The notes below the pieces were generated by a model. The model was given only the letters and a program-made list of their open reading frames with translations. It was not told the origin of the DNA and did not search any database. 64,000 nucleotides of DNA from Halobacillus litoralis. GTDB lineage: Bacteria; Bacillota; Bacilli; Bacillales; Halobacillaceae. The number at the start of each line of letters is the position of its first letter. Positions within the stretch are counted from its first letter, which is position 1. The position numbers and the translations under genes are program-made. The DNA lies in contig NZ_JAIVKN010000001.1 of NCBI RefSeq assembly GCF_020524025.1, forward strand, positions 186,001 through 250,000. Reading direction: 5' to 3'. This document shows, one piece after another, positions 43,559-51,618 of this stretch.

Positions 43559-44368
43559 TTAAAAATAAACGAGGTAGATGACAAGGGTTAATAATAATCG
43601 ATAGACAGCAAACGGAATGAGCCTGACACGATTAATTAAATGTAAAAAGAACTGGATTGATAGAAGAGCAAAAATGAATGCACTAAAAAAACCGACTGTA
43701 AGAAAAGGAAAAAGATCTGTAGTAAAAGAAGTCATATTTTTAATTAAGGAGAGTGTACTTGCTCCAATCATAATTGGAACAGCCATGATAAATGTAAAGT
43801 CAGCGGCTGCACGGTGGCTCAAGCCGACAAGGACCCCTGCAGAAATGGTTGCACCAGAACGTGAAAAACCCGGCCAGAGGGATAGACACTGAAACAACCC
43901 AATGGTAAAAGCCTGTCTGTAGGTTAGTTGGTCAATTGTCCGTAAAGAATCTTTCGGTTTTCTCAGGTCTGCGACAATCATTAAAAGCGCACCAATGACC
44001 AGACCAACCATCACCGTTTGAATAGTGAACAAATAGTTATCAATATAGTCTTCAAGCAGGAAGCCGATGAGCGTGGCAGGGAGAAGACCGATCAAAATGT
44101 GGTTCATACTTAAACGTTCCTGTTTTCCTGGATTCCTGAGAAGTAAATCACGAAACCGTTCATGAAATACGACAACAACAGCGAGTATGGAACCGAGCTG
44201 GATGACAATTTTAAATGTATTTGCTGCTTGTCTGCCAAGAAAATCATCGGAATGAAGCCACATTTCATCGACGAGAATCATGTGGCCGGTGGAAGAGATA
44301 GGAGCAAACTCAGTCAATCCTTCAAACATGCCAAGCAGAACAACCTTAAGAAATTCTATAAGTTCCAT
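43559..44368 (-). CDS. uppP: Undecaprenyl-diphosphatase UppP (BacA)
   Basis: Dephosphorylates undecaprenyl pyrophosphate at the membrane to recycle the lipid carrier for peptidoglycan and teichoic acid; extra copies give bacitracin resistance. The 269-residue protein has eight hydrophobic segments and both catalytic motifs: EGLTEFAPISSTGH (16-29) and PGFSRSGATIS (near 165-175). ATG 44368 follows AAGGAGATACG. It lies 10 bases behind a DedA-family gene on the same strand, an informative pairing because DedA/PopT-type proteins have been implicated in undecaprenyl phosphate recycling. Confidence 0.95.
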   Translation of the reverse strand: MELIEFLKVVLLGMFEGLTEFAPISSTGHMILVDEMWLHSDDFLGRQAANTFKIVIQLGSILAVVVVFHERFRDLLLRNPGKQERLSMNHILIGLLPATLIGFLLEDYIDNYLFTIQTVMVGLVIGALLMIVADLRKPKDSLRTIDQLTYRQAFTIGLFQCLSLWPGFSRSGATISAGVLVGLSHRAAADFTFIMAVPIMIGASTLSLIKNMTSFTTDLFPFLTVGFFSAFIFALLSIQFFLHLINRVRLIPFAVYRLLLTLVIYLVYF

Positions 44369-44378
44369 GCGTATCTCC

Positions 44379-44981
44379 TTATAATTTCCTCTTTGAATAG
44401 TAGAATAGGAAGATTAGAAAGAAAATGACTAACGCTGTCGTAATGATGGTGGAGTAATAGTGGATCAGCGTAACGACCTCAGGCCAAGATTGTCCAAGTT
44501 TCACGCCGGCTGTAACAAGGATTGTGTTCCAGGCAGACGTTCCAATTAGAGTGAAGAGGACAAAGGGGAACAGGTTCATTTTCGTCATTCCAGCTGGAAA
44601 TGAAATCAAGCTGCGGACCAGTGGTATCATTCGACCAAACATAACAGCCAGGGGCCCGTACTTTTTAAACCATGATTCAGCTCTATGAACATCCGCCACA
44701 TTTATTCTTACAACCTTACCCCAGCGTTTCAGGAATCTGTTTAACTTCTCCTCATCTAAATAGGCCCCGAAACCGTAAAGGACACATGAACCAATTAAGG
44801 AACCTGAAGTAGCATAAAACAACATCCATTTAAGAGACAGTTGGGTCTGAGTCGTTAAAAAACCACTGAAGGGAAGAACCACCTCTGATGGGATGGGCGG
44901 GAATATGTTTTCTAATGCCATCATAAAGAACACACCAAGGTAGCCGAATTCTTCCAACACATCCATGATCCATTGCACCAT
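44379..44981 (-). CDS. DedA-family membrane protein
   Basis: A 200-residue VTT/DedA-domain protein. The family motifs are ENIFPPIPSEVVLPFSGF (about 24-41), the conserved FGRMIPLVRSLISFPAGM (about 114-131) and several membrane helices. Some DedA relatives flip undecaprenyl phosphate or other lipids, and others affect membrane potential; linkage to uppP 10 bases downstream favours a lipid-carrier role here, by inference. The ATG follows GAGGGAACGG. First gene of a two-gene leftward operon. Confidence 0.9.
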   Translation of the reverse strand: MVQWIMDVLEEFGYLGVFFMMALENIFPPIPSEVVLPFSGFLTTQTQLSLKWMLFYATSGSLIGSCVLYGFGAYLDEEKLNRFLKRWGKVVRINVADVHRAESWFKKYGPLAVMFGRMIPLVRSLISFPAGMTKMNLFPFVLFTLIGTSAWNTILVTAGVKLGQSWPEVVTLIHYYSTIITTALVIFFLIFLFYYSKRKL

Positions 44982-45060
44982 GCCGTTCCCTCGCTGTCTT
45001 CTATAGTCAATAAAGCATATCGAAACTAAGAAGAATTTAGAACCAAGAGGAGGAGGATAT

Positions 45061-45246
45061 CTAGTTCATTCCTATGATGGCCTTTAACTCTTCGGTATTC
45101 AGCATACTCCAGGAAAAGTCCACCCCGTATTCCGACCAGTTCACACCGGATATCCATCCGGATAGAAAGATGCCTCCAAACATGAGAGTATAAATGAAAA
45201 TCATCAAACCATAATACTCGATGGAATCACGATTAAATTTCTTCAT
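45061..45246 (-). CDS. Small single-span membrane protein, 61 residues
   Basis: Starts MKKFNRDSIEYYGLMIFIYT with AAAGGAG 6 bases before the ATG. One membrane helix (about 13-33) is followed by an acidic, aromatic tail with SGVNWSEYGVDFSWSMLN and EELKAIIGMN. I recognise no family. It stands alone between dedA and the Excalibur-protein gene on the same strand, with no clear terminator of its own. Confidence 0.65.
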   Translation of the reverse strand: MKKFNRDSIEYYGLMIFIYTLMFGGIFLSGWISGVNWSEYGVDFSWSMLNTEELKAIIGMN

Positions 45247-45410
45247 ATTTTTCTCCTTTGTCGTTGTGCCGACATTGTATTCTTTTCCTTCTCTTGGTAG
45301 AAATAGTATAGCAGGTGCAGGATTTAGTAGATAGAGGTCTTAAAATAAAGTTTGAACGGAGAAAAACGTACGAATTCTATTAGTCAGGCCTTTGCTTAGC
45401 TTCTCAGCCA

Positions 45411-45440
45411 AATAAAAAAGACGAGCGTAAAAACTCGTCT
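45411..45440 (-). terminator. Terminator of the Excalibur-protein gene
   Basis: AGACGAG and CTCGTCT form the stem; the A-run at 45413-45418 is the U-tract on the leftward transcript. Confidence 0.8.
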
Positions 45441-45471
45441 GAGTGGGGGATGGTTGGATTATACTTTAACT

Positions 45472-45936
45472 TTACTGTTCTCTACGGACTGCAAGGGCGA
45501 TCCCGCCTAATAGAGAAAGACTCATCCCGAACAACGCATATGTAGCAAACGGTGCTGAGGTCTCTGGAAGTTCGCCGCCTTCTTCTTCGTCATTGGCCAT
45601 TGTGTCTTCTTCGGAACTTTCTCCTTCGTCATCGACCATTGTGTCTTCTTCAGAACTTTCTTCTTCCATGTCTCCATCATCGGAACTCATATCTTCTGAT
45701 GAATCGCTCGATGAACCATAGTCAGAGTCTTCACAAGGAATGCCGTCACCATCTCCATCTAATCGTTCAGGATCATTTTCGGCAGAATATCCTTTTTCAT
45801 CCCAATATGCTTTCGCTTCTTCTTCAGAACCAAAATCAGGACAGTCTTTATCTCCGTCATGATTATCGGCACTGACAACGCCAAAACTGCTGAAAATCAA
45901 ACTAAGTGCAAATAGACCAGCGAATAGTTTTTTCAA
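45472..45936 (-). CDS. Secreted Excalibur-domain protein with LPETS sorting signal
   Basis: A 154-residue extracellular protein. TTG 45936 is the start, 9 bases after AAGGGAG; it gives a clean signal peptide (KKLFAGLFALSLIFSSFGVVSA) with cleavage near residue 23. The longer ATG frame would bury it. An Excalibur calcium-binding domain follows (about 31-69, DCPDF and DGDGDGIPCE), then an acidic Ser/Glu/Asp linker with a duplicated ESSEEDTM unit. The end is a cell-wall sorting signal: L123-P-E-T-S127, a hydrophobic span and RREQ. LPxTS/LPxTA motifs are used by class D sortases of bacilli. Role unknown; no sortase gene is in the window. Confidence 0.85.
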   Translation of the reverse strand: MKKLFAGLFALSLIFSSFGVVSADNHDGDKDCPDFGSEEEAKAYWDEKGYSAENDPERLDGDGDGIPCEDSDYGSSSDSSEDMSSDDGDMEEESSEEDTMVDDEGESSEEDTMANDEEEGGELPETSAPFATYALFGMSLSLLGGIALAVRREQ

Positions 45937-46124
45937 ATAAATAAACTCCCTTAATGATGGATTAACCATCACCCCTTGGTAATATTTGTATATCTGTTAT
46001 CTCTTTTCCTTACTTATCGTCAAAATAAACCATATTTTTGGAAAAATCTTATGATTTTGTTCTGAAGGAACATAATCAGAGGATCATTAAGTTTCACGTG
46101 TTTTAGATTCATTCGTAGAGAAAT

Positions 46125-46157
46125 AAAAAAGCATGAGGCTTTAAGCCTCATGCTTTT
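46125..46157 (-). terminator. rlmN terminator
   Basis: AAGCATGAGGCTT and AAGCCTCATGCTT form a 13-bp perfect stem with an A-run on the plus strand. It overlaps the rlmN stop codon. Confidence 0.9.
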
Positions 46158-47241
46158 AGTTGCTCTGCAGTTGTTTTTTCTTACGTGCTTTTTCTTTTTC
46201 AATCTGCTTACTGCGCAGTTGTCCGCAGGCAGCATCGATATCGGTTCCATGTTCTGTACGGACGCCGCACTTAATCCCGCGGTCCATCAACGTTTGATAG
46301 AACGTAAGGATAGCTTCTTTTTCACTGCGTTCATAAGGGTGGTCAGCAACAGGATTATAAGGAATAAGGTTCACATAAGATAGGTGTCGCTTATCCTTCA
46401 GCAGGTCAGCAAGCTGCTCTGCTTCCTTTTTATGATCGTTGACGTCTCTCAGAAGGATATACTCAAATGTAATCCGTCGGTTCGTTTTCTCAAGGTAGTA
46501 GTCAATCGCCGGCATTAATTTCTCCAATGGGTATGCCCGGTTAATCTTCATGATTTGAGTACGCAATTCGTTGTTTGGAGCATGAATGGAAAGTGCCAGA
46601 TTAATCTGAATTCCTTCATCAGCAAATTCGTACATTTTCGGAGCAATCCCACTTGTCGAAACGGTAATATGGCGGGCACCAATGGATAAACCTTTCTTAT
46701 CATTGACAACTTTCAAAAAGTCGATCAAGTTGTCGTAGTTATCGAAAGGTTCACCAATACCCATAACAACAATGTGACTGACACGTTCGTCATTGCCCTG
46801 CTTATCCAAATGCTGCTGGACCTGCATAATTTGTTCTACAATTTCACCGCTTGTAAGGTCCCGGCTTTTGCGCAGGATTCCACTTGCACAGAAGGAACAG
46901 CCGATATTACAGCCGACCTGAGTGGTCACACAAACTGAAAGTCCGTAGTTAAAGCGCATGAGTACTGTTTCTATGACGTTTCCGTCGTCTAATTTAAATA
47001 GGAATTTAACCGTTCCATCTTTAGATTCTTGTTTAATCTCTTCAGATAATGTCTCTATCGTAAAGTGTTCTTCAAGAAGATCGATGCAGGATTGGTTAAC
47101 ATTCTTCATCTGTGAAAATTCGGTTACACGTTTCTGATATAGCCAGTCCCAAACTTGTTTGGAACGGAACTTTTTCTCACCATGCTCTATAATCCAATCT
47201 GTCAATTGTTCAAACGTCAATCCGTATATGGATCGTTTCAT
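46156..47241 (-). CDS. rlmN: 23S rRNA (adenine2503-C2)/tRNA methyltransferase RlmN
   Basis: A radical-SAM enzyme that methylates C2 of A2503 in 23S rRNA and A37 of some tRNAs. The 361-residue protein has C111-x3-C115-x2-C118 for the 4Fe-4S cluster, GMGEPF for SAM, and the methyl-accepting cysteine in AACGQL near the C-terminus (about 344). It lacks features specific to the resistance enzyme Cfr, so the housekeeping call is preferred. ATG 47241 follows AGAGGAGCG. Monocistronic. Confidence 0.96.
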   Translation of the reverse strand: MKRSIYGLTFEQLTDWIIEHGEKKFRSKQVWDWLYQKRVTEFSQMKNVNQSCIDLLEEHFTIETLSEEIKQESKDGTVKFLFKLDDGNVIETVLMRFNYGLSVCVTTQVGCNIGCSFCASGILRKSRDLTSGEIVEQIMQVQQHLDKQGNDERVSHIVVMGIGEPFDNYDNLIDFLKVVNDKKGLSIGARHITVSTSGIAPKMYEFADEGIQINLALSIHAPNNELRTQIMKINRAYPLEKLMPAIDYYLEKTNRRITFEYILLRDVNDHKKEAEQLADLLKDKRHLSYVNLIPYNPVADHPYERSEKEAILTFYQTLMDRGIKCGVRTEHGTDIDAACGQLRSKQIEKEKARKKKQLQSN

Positions 47242-47448
47242 ATATACGCTCCTCTAAAAAAAAATCGCTATTCCTATAATAATCGATTTGGATAACAGAA
47301 ACAACCTCAAAGTGAATGGGATTATTATACAGATGGTAAATGTTCGTTAAGTTAGGAAAATGGATGTGTTTTTCGACTATTAGGTTATAGAAAAAAAGAA
47401 AGGGGAATGAAGATTCCATCACTAAGAAACGCTGAGGGAGGGTTCCTG

Positions 47449-47928
47449 ATGTTCACCATGAATGATATACCAATGTTTATACTTAATTTCTTCTTAATCC
47501 TTCCACTTGTTACCCTCGTACATGAAGCAGGGCATGTTGTTGCAGCCCGTTTATTCGGCGGGAAGATTCACTTTTGCATAGGTACAGGAAAGATGATGTT
47601 TCAACTCGGATCATTTGAAGTAAGACGGATGTACTTTATGGAGGGCTGGTGTCAATACAAGGATTTGAGATATAACAAAACGTGGGCACACGTTTCTATA
47701 TATTTAGCTGGAAGCTTATTTAATTTACTTGTGATTTTAACTTTGAATCTCCTTATTAGTCATAAGGTAATCCCAGTTGATCTCTTTTTCTATCAGTATT
47801 CCTACTTCTCGTTTTACTTTATCTTCTTCTCTTTGTTTCCTTATAGGAATGGGGATGGAAAACCGAGTGATGGAATGGCTATATATGACGTGATCCGTCA
47901 TGGAAAGACATCAGATCCAATTGATTAA
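47449..47928 (+). CDS. M50-like membrane metallopeptidase
   Basis: A 159-residue site-2-protease-like protein: the zinc motif H25-E-A-G-H29 lies in the first membrane helix, and further helices are near 85-105 and 115-135. The third-ligand region is likely FPYRNGDGKPSDG (near 137-149), an NxDG-type motif. It is a minimal version without PDZ or CBS domains. ATG 47449 follows GAGGGAGGG; the in-frame ATG at 47407 has no site. Substrate unknown; it is not next to an anti-sigma factor. Confidence 0.8.
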   Translation: MFTMNDIPMFILNFFLILPLVTLVHEAGHVVAARLFGGKIHFCIGTGKMMFQLGSFEVRRMYFMEGWCQYKDLRYNKTWAHVSIYLAGSLFNLLVILTLNLLISHKVIPVDLFFYQYSYFSFYFIFFSLFPYRNGDGKPSDGMAIYDVIRHGKTSDPID

Positions 47929-47938
47929 TAGGAAAGAA

Positions 47939-47972
47939 AACAGCCGGAAGAACACTTCTCCCGGCTGTTTTT
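47939..47972. terminator. Bidirectional terminator
   Basis: AACAGCCGG and CCGGCTGTT form a 9-bp stem followed by TTTT, between the converging M50-like and MazG-like genes. Confidence 0.85.
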
Positions 47973-48307
47973 TACTCCTTTTCATCAATTTCGTACAGCA
48001 GCGTGCGATTCATAAATCCACCATGTTCCTTGCGGCGGTGCTGGCGGATATGTTCAAGCTCTTCTATAGATGCTCCGTGGGCATAAGAAAGAGCGTGGAT
48101 AACTTCAAGAAGATCGGCAAGTTTTGTCAGAGCATTCCTGCTGTCCTTTGGATGTAAATAGTCCTGCATCTCTTCTTTTAGTTTGTTCTTTAAATATTGA
48201 TTGTACTCTGCAGGACCGAGGGTTCTAGTCCGGAACGCTCTGCCGGATGTTTCAAGCATCTGGGGAATGTTATCACGTACGAGCTTCATAGGTTTGTAAT
48301 CACTCAA
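47972..48307 (-). CDS. MazG-like nucleotide pyrophosphohydrolase
   Basis: A 111-residue all-alpha NTP pyrophosphohydrolase of the MazG/HisE-like type with the signature LVRDNIPQML at 9-18. Metal-binding acidic helices are KLKEEMQDYL (about 42-51) and ADLLEVIHAL (about 64-73). Such small proteins clean non-canonical nucleotides; the substrate is not defined. The start is TTG 48307, after AAAGGAGAG. It is alone on its strand. Confidence 0.8.
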   Translation of the reverse strand: MSDYKPMKLVRDNIPQMLETSGRAFRTRTLGPAEYNQYLKNKLKEEMQDYLHPKDSRNALTKLADLLEVIHALSYAHGASIEELEHIRQHRRKEHGGFMNRTLLYEIDEKE

Positions 48308-48597
48308 TGCTTTTCTCTCCTTTCAACTATACCTTTCCTTAACCGATTATTGTGTCGAAAAAACTTTTATTCGTTAATCATCTATAAGAAATCTGATTAT
48401 GGTCGGATACTTGGAAAAATCCCATGTTCAGTCATTCTTTTATAAAAAATTTCTGGTAAGAGAGGACAGATCAACATAGTTGAAGGAAGATAAGTGTGAC
48501 AAAAGTAGAGAGATAGATAATAAATAAGGTGAAAGGTCCCAGTTTAACTGGAATATGGCTGTGGAAAACAAGAGAGTAAACAAAGGAGGAGATAATC

Positions 48598-48690
48598 ATG
48601 AACATCATTCGCTCAATCATCCATACTATTGTAGATATCCTTCTATTTATTCCACGTACACTTGGAAGATTAATAAAGAAGATTGTTTAA
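48598..48690 (+). CDS. 30-residue cationic hydrophobic peptide
   Basis: An open frame with a perfect AAAGGAGGAG 7 bases before the ATG and a strong private terminator 3 bases after the stop. The peptide starts MNIIRSIIHTIVDILLFIPR, ends KKIV, and carries about five basic residues against one acidic residue (D13). It forms an amphipathic or membrane helix with a kink at P19. It has no signal peptide or leader, and size and composition recall leaderless bacteriocins, phenol-soluble-modulin-like peptides or type I toxins. No transporter, immunity or modification gene is adjacent. The surrounding 630-base gap otherwise has no gene. Confidence 0.65.
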   Translation: MNIIRSIIHTIVDILLFIPRTLGRLIKKIV

Positions 48691-48692
48691 AT

Positions 48693-48740
48693 AAAAGGAA
48701 GACGCCCGTCCAACAATGATGGAGCGTCTTCCTTTTATTT
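48693..48740 (+). terminator. Terminator of the 30-residue peptide gene
   Basis: AAAAGGAAGACGC and GCGTCTTCCTTTT form a 13-bp perfect stem, followed by ATTTAT. Confidence 0.9.
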
Positions 48741-48936
48741 ATATCTTGTGAACTTTTAAATAAACGCAGCGACAGTATGAGAGGGTTTCAATTCAGGCGG
48801 TTCCATCTATGTTGGTTAAAAAAATATCGTTAGGGAAAATTATATAAGTAAGGTGTCTGCAACTAACAGAACATAGAAACGTGAGTGTCCGTTCAGTATC
48901 CATGACCTGGTCACTCTGCACATGGACCAAGAGATT

Positions 48937-49530
48937 TTATTTTTCCACTTGTAATAGCCTTAAGATTGATTGATGGCATAAAGACTTGTAGTAAGCGTGC
49001 AGGTCATCTTCGTCTCTCATCAACCACTGAATTAGAGAACCGTCAATGATACTGCGAATGCTGTGCGCAGCTTGTTCTTTGTCAGAGACACGAAATATCC
49101 CTTCATTAATGCCCTGATTAACAATATCTGTACCTAAAGACCAGCAGTTCTCATAAAATTGCCGGTTAATCTCTTGGTAACGTTGATGATTCTTTGATTG
49201 GGATAGGAAATCTAAGTAAACACGGTAAAAGGTTTTATTTTCTTCAGGGCTTATGAAAACTTGATTTATATAAGCTTCTAATTGTTCAAGTGCGGTGTTT
49301 TTTTCTTTAATTGAAGCCGCTTCTTTTTCATAAATTCTTGTGGTAATCCATTCAAGAAGGTGGGCGAAAACATCCACTTTATTCTCAAAGTAATAGTTGG
49401 TTACTCCCTTGCTTACATCTGCATAGTCCGCAATATCCTGGAGGGTTACAGACTCGTATCCTTTGTCTGACACTGCATCAAAAGCTGCTTTCAAAATCTG
49501 TTGTCGTCGTTGTTCTGCTTTCTTCGCCAT
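48937..49530 (-). CDS. TetR-family repressor
   Basis: A 197-residue TetR regulator: helix-turn-helix at about 25-46 (VTLQDIADYADVSKGVTNYYF) and a BetI/YfiR-type C-terminal ligand domain from about 80. ATG 49530 follows GGAGGTTAAC. It is divergent from an acryloyl-CoA-reductase-type gene, and a double TGACCAG-TCA operator lies between them. It probably represses that gene and itself in response to a hydrophobic or electrophilic inducer. Confidence 0.9.
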   Translation of the reverse strand: MAKKAEQRRQQILKAAFDAVSDKGYESVTLQDIADYADVSKGVTNYYFENKVDVFAHLLEWITTRIYEKEAASIKEKNTALEQLEAYINQVFISPEENKTFYRVYLDFLSQSKNHQRYQEINRQFYENCWSLGTDIVNQGINEGIFRVSDKEQAAHSIRSIIDGSLIQWLMRDEDDLHAYYKSLCHQSILRLLQVEK

Positions 49531-49597
49531 TGGTTAACCTCCATAAAGTTCATTAAGTGTAGTATACAAGATGATCACCAACAAGGTAAATAGTTAA

Positions 49598-49629
49598 ACT
49601 GACCAGACAAAATAATTTGACCAGTCAGT
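49598..49629. promoter_or_regulatory. Tandem TetR operator overlapping a promoter
   Basis: TGACCAGACA and TGACCAGTCA lie 8 bases apart within a larger inverted repeat (CTGAC...AAA / TTT...GTCAG). The second runs into TATAAT (49629-49634), a perfect -10 for the rightward MDR gene. Repressor binding here should block that promoter. Confidence 0.65.
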
Positions 49630-49681
49630 ATAATTTGTAATAGGATGAAGGTAATCCAAGTAAGAGAGGGGAATAAATGTT

Positions 49682-50686
49682 ATGTCTGAAAATTTCAAGG
49701 CGTTAGTTGTGAATAAAACGGAAGAGGATTTCACGGTTAATGTAGAATCTCTAACTTTCGATGACCTACCTGAAGGAGACGTGTTAATCCGCGTTCATTA
49801 TTCCAGCGTCAATTATAAAGATGGTCTGGCAAGTACTCCAAATGGAAAAATTGTTCAATCTTATCCTTTTGTACCTGGTATAGATCTTGCGGGGACTGTT
49901 GTTTCCTCTCAGGATGACCGTTATGAAGAAGGGCAGCAGGTCATTGTGACAAGCTATGAACTGGGCGTATCCCACTATGGAGGATATAGTGAATATGCGA
50001 ATGTCCCTGGTGACTGGGTTGTGCCACTTCCGGAAGGGTTAACACTGAAAGAGGCAATGGCATTTGGTACAGCTGGATTTACGGCAGCTCTATCTGTCCA
50101 AAAGCTGGAGGAAAGCGGGCTTACGCCGGAAGATGGACCTGTTCTAGTCTCAGGTGCTACCGGTGGTGTTGGAAGTATGGCTGTAGCTATGCTTGCAAAA
50201 AGAGGTTATGACGTAACCGCAAGTACCGGTAAGGAATCAGAACATGGTTACCTTAAAGAGCTAGGTGCCAAAGATATCGTTTCTAGAGAAGAAGTAACAC
50301 CAGAGAAGCTCCGTCCTCTTAGTAAACAACGATGGGCAGGTGCTGTGGACCCAGTGGGTGGTAAAACGCTGGCTTCTATTCTAAGTAATACCCAGTACGG
50401 CGGCTCTGTTGCTGTTAGTGGTTTAACAGCCGGTATCGATGTTCCGACCACTGTTTTTCCATTTATCCTTCGCAGTGTAAACCTGCTGGGTATTGATTCT
50501 GTCTACTGCCCTCGTGACCTGCGCGTGTCATTATGGAATCGAATCGCAGAAGACCTGAAACCTGAAGGGCTGGAAGAGATTATGAATGAGGTATCTCTCA
50601 ACGAACTGCCTCAAACTTTATCGGATATTCTTAAAGGTAAGACACGCGGGAGAACGGTTGTAAATCTAACAAATGAAGATTCTTAA
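49682..50686 (+). CDS. YhdH/AcuI-family acrylyl-CoA reductase-like oxidoreductase
   Basis: A 334-residue zinc-less medium-chain reductase of the YhdH/YhfP group, whose characterised members reduce acrylyl-CoA to propionyl-CoA with NADPH. Motifs: SSVNYKDGLA, the cofactor loop VSGATGGVGSMAV near 158 and GIDSVYCP, which is specific to this group. The ATG follows AGAGAGGGG. It is paired with a divergent TetR regulator, suggesting inducible detoxification of reactive acryloyl compounds, though physiological substrates in bacilli are not settled. Followed by a strong terminator. Confidence 0.87.
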   Translation: MSENFKALVVNKTEEDFTVNVESLTFDDLPEGDVLIRVHYSSVNYKDGLASTPNGKIVQSYPFVPGIDLAGTVVSSQDDRYEEGQQVIVTSYELGVSHYGGYSEYANVPGDWVVPLPEGLTLKEAMAFGTAGFTAALSVQKLEESGLTPEDGPVLVSGATGGVGSMAVAMLAKRGYDVTASTGKESEHGYLKELGAKDIVSREEVTPEKLRPLSKQRWAGAVDPVGGKTLASILSNTQYGGSVAVSGLTAGIDVPTTVFPFILRSVNLLGIDSVYCPRDLRVSLWNRIAEDLKPEGLEEIMNEVSLNELPQTLSDILKGKTRGRTVVNLTNEDS

Positions 50687-50734
50687 ATCGATTTGTTAAA
50701 AGGCCCAAATTTCTGATTGAAGGCAGATCATAAG

Positions 50735-50774
50735 AGGATAGTTCGTCCATTACGGGACGGACTATCCTTTTTTA
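50735..50774 (+). terminator. Terminator of the YhdH-like gene
   Basis: AGGATAGTTCGTCC and GGACGGACTATCCT form a 14-bp stem (one G-T pair), then TTTTTT. Confidence 0.9.
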
Positions 50775-50899
50775 TTGTTGGTGGTGATTTTTTTTAAGAG
50801 AGTCATTTACGTATAGCTTGCAATTCATAATGACCTTTCTTATGCTCACGATAAGTTCATTGAGCAAGTTCAGTATAGAAGCATAAAAGGGGATTAACT

Positions 50900-51352
50900 A
50901 TGCCGGTTATTAAACACAGCCTATATATTCAGGCACCTGTAGGAGTATGTTTCGACCTTGCCCGCAATGTTGATATTCATACAAAGACAACATACTCAAC
51001 AAAGGAAGAAGCAGTCGGAGGTGTAACAGAAGGTTTGATGGAAGAAGGGGACAGTGTCACTTGGGAAGCGACTCATTTTGGAATCCGTCAAAGATTGACA
51101 GCAAAAATTATCCGGATGGATCGGCCAAATGAATTTGTAGATGTAATGGTCAAGGGTGCTTTCAAATCCTTCACTCATACTCATCAGTTTATTGACGACG
51201 AAAATGGGACGTTGATGATCGATATTTTCGAATACGAGTCTCCTCTTGGAGTCTTGGGCAGGCTGGCAGATCGGTTGTTCCTGGAAGATTATATGAAGAA
51301 ATTCATCATTCAACGTGCAGAAGAGTTGAAGAAGTTCGCCGAACAGGTGTAA
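50900..51352 (+). CDS. SRPBCC (START/Bet v1-like) family protein
   Basis: A 150-residue ligand-binding helix-grip protein. The N-terminal strand SLYIQAPVGVCFDLARNVDIH, the central MVKGAFKSFTHTHQF strand and the C-terminal helix with KKFIIQRAEELKKFAE are typical of the polyketide-cyclase/dehydrase-like SRPBCC group. No catalytic residue is predictable. It stands alone with a GGGG site before the start. The 266 bases that follow carry no clear gene or terminator. Confidence 0.8.
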   Translation: MPVIKHSLYIQAPVGVCFDLARNVDIHTKTTYSTKEEAVGGVTEGLMEEGDSVTWEATHFGIRQRLTAKIIRMDRPNEFVDVMVKGAFKSFTHTHQFIDDENGTLMIDIFEYESPLGVLGRLADRLFLEDYMKKFIIQRAEELKKFAEQV

Positions 51353-51618
51353 CCAAATTCCTATTCACATCGTAACTTGGTTTTGACTTTTTAATATTGT
51401 ATTAACAGAGATCCATTTGCTACATTGGATAATCTCATTTTATGTAGATTATTGTAAATATATGAAAAATACTAATTCTAAAAGTCTATCGGATTTCAGT
51501 GCTTTACAGGTCAATGGAACGGTTTGTGTTAATGATTTGTAAATTCAGACGATTCTCACCTCCTGTATGTTACTTTAAAAACGTTGAGTAAAACACACAC
51601 ATCACAGGGGGCTTACAA

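Noticed and set aside
45552-45875. Plus-strand frame rich in Leu, His and Arg
   Set aside because: Antisense shadow of the acidic repeat region of the Excalibur gene.
49682-50686. Membership of the YhdH-like reductase in the pyrimidine pathway
   Set aside because: It lies 8 kb away with its own TetR regulator and operator, and no pathway step requires it.
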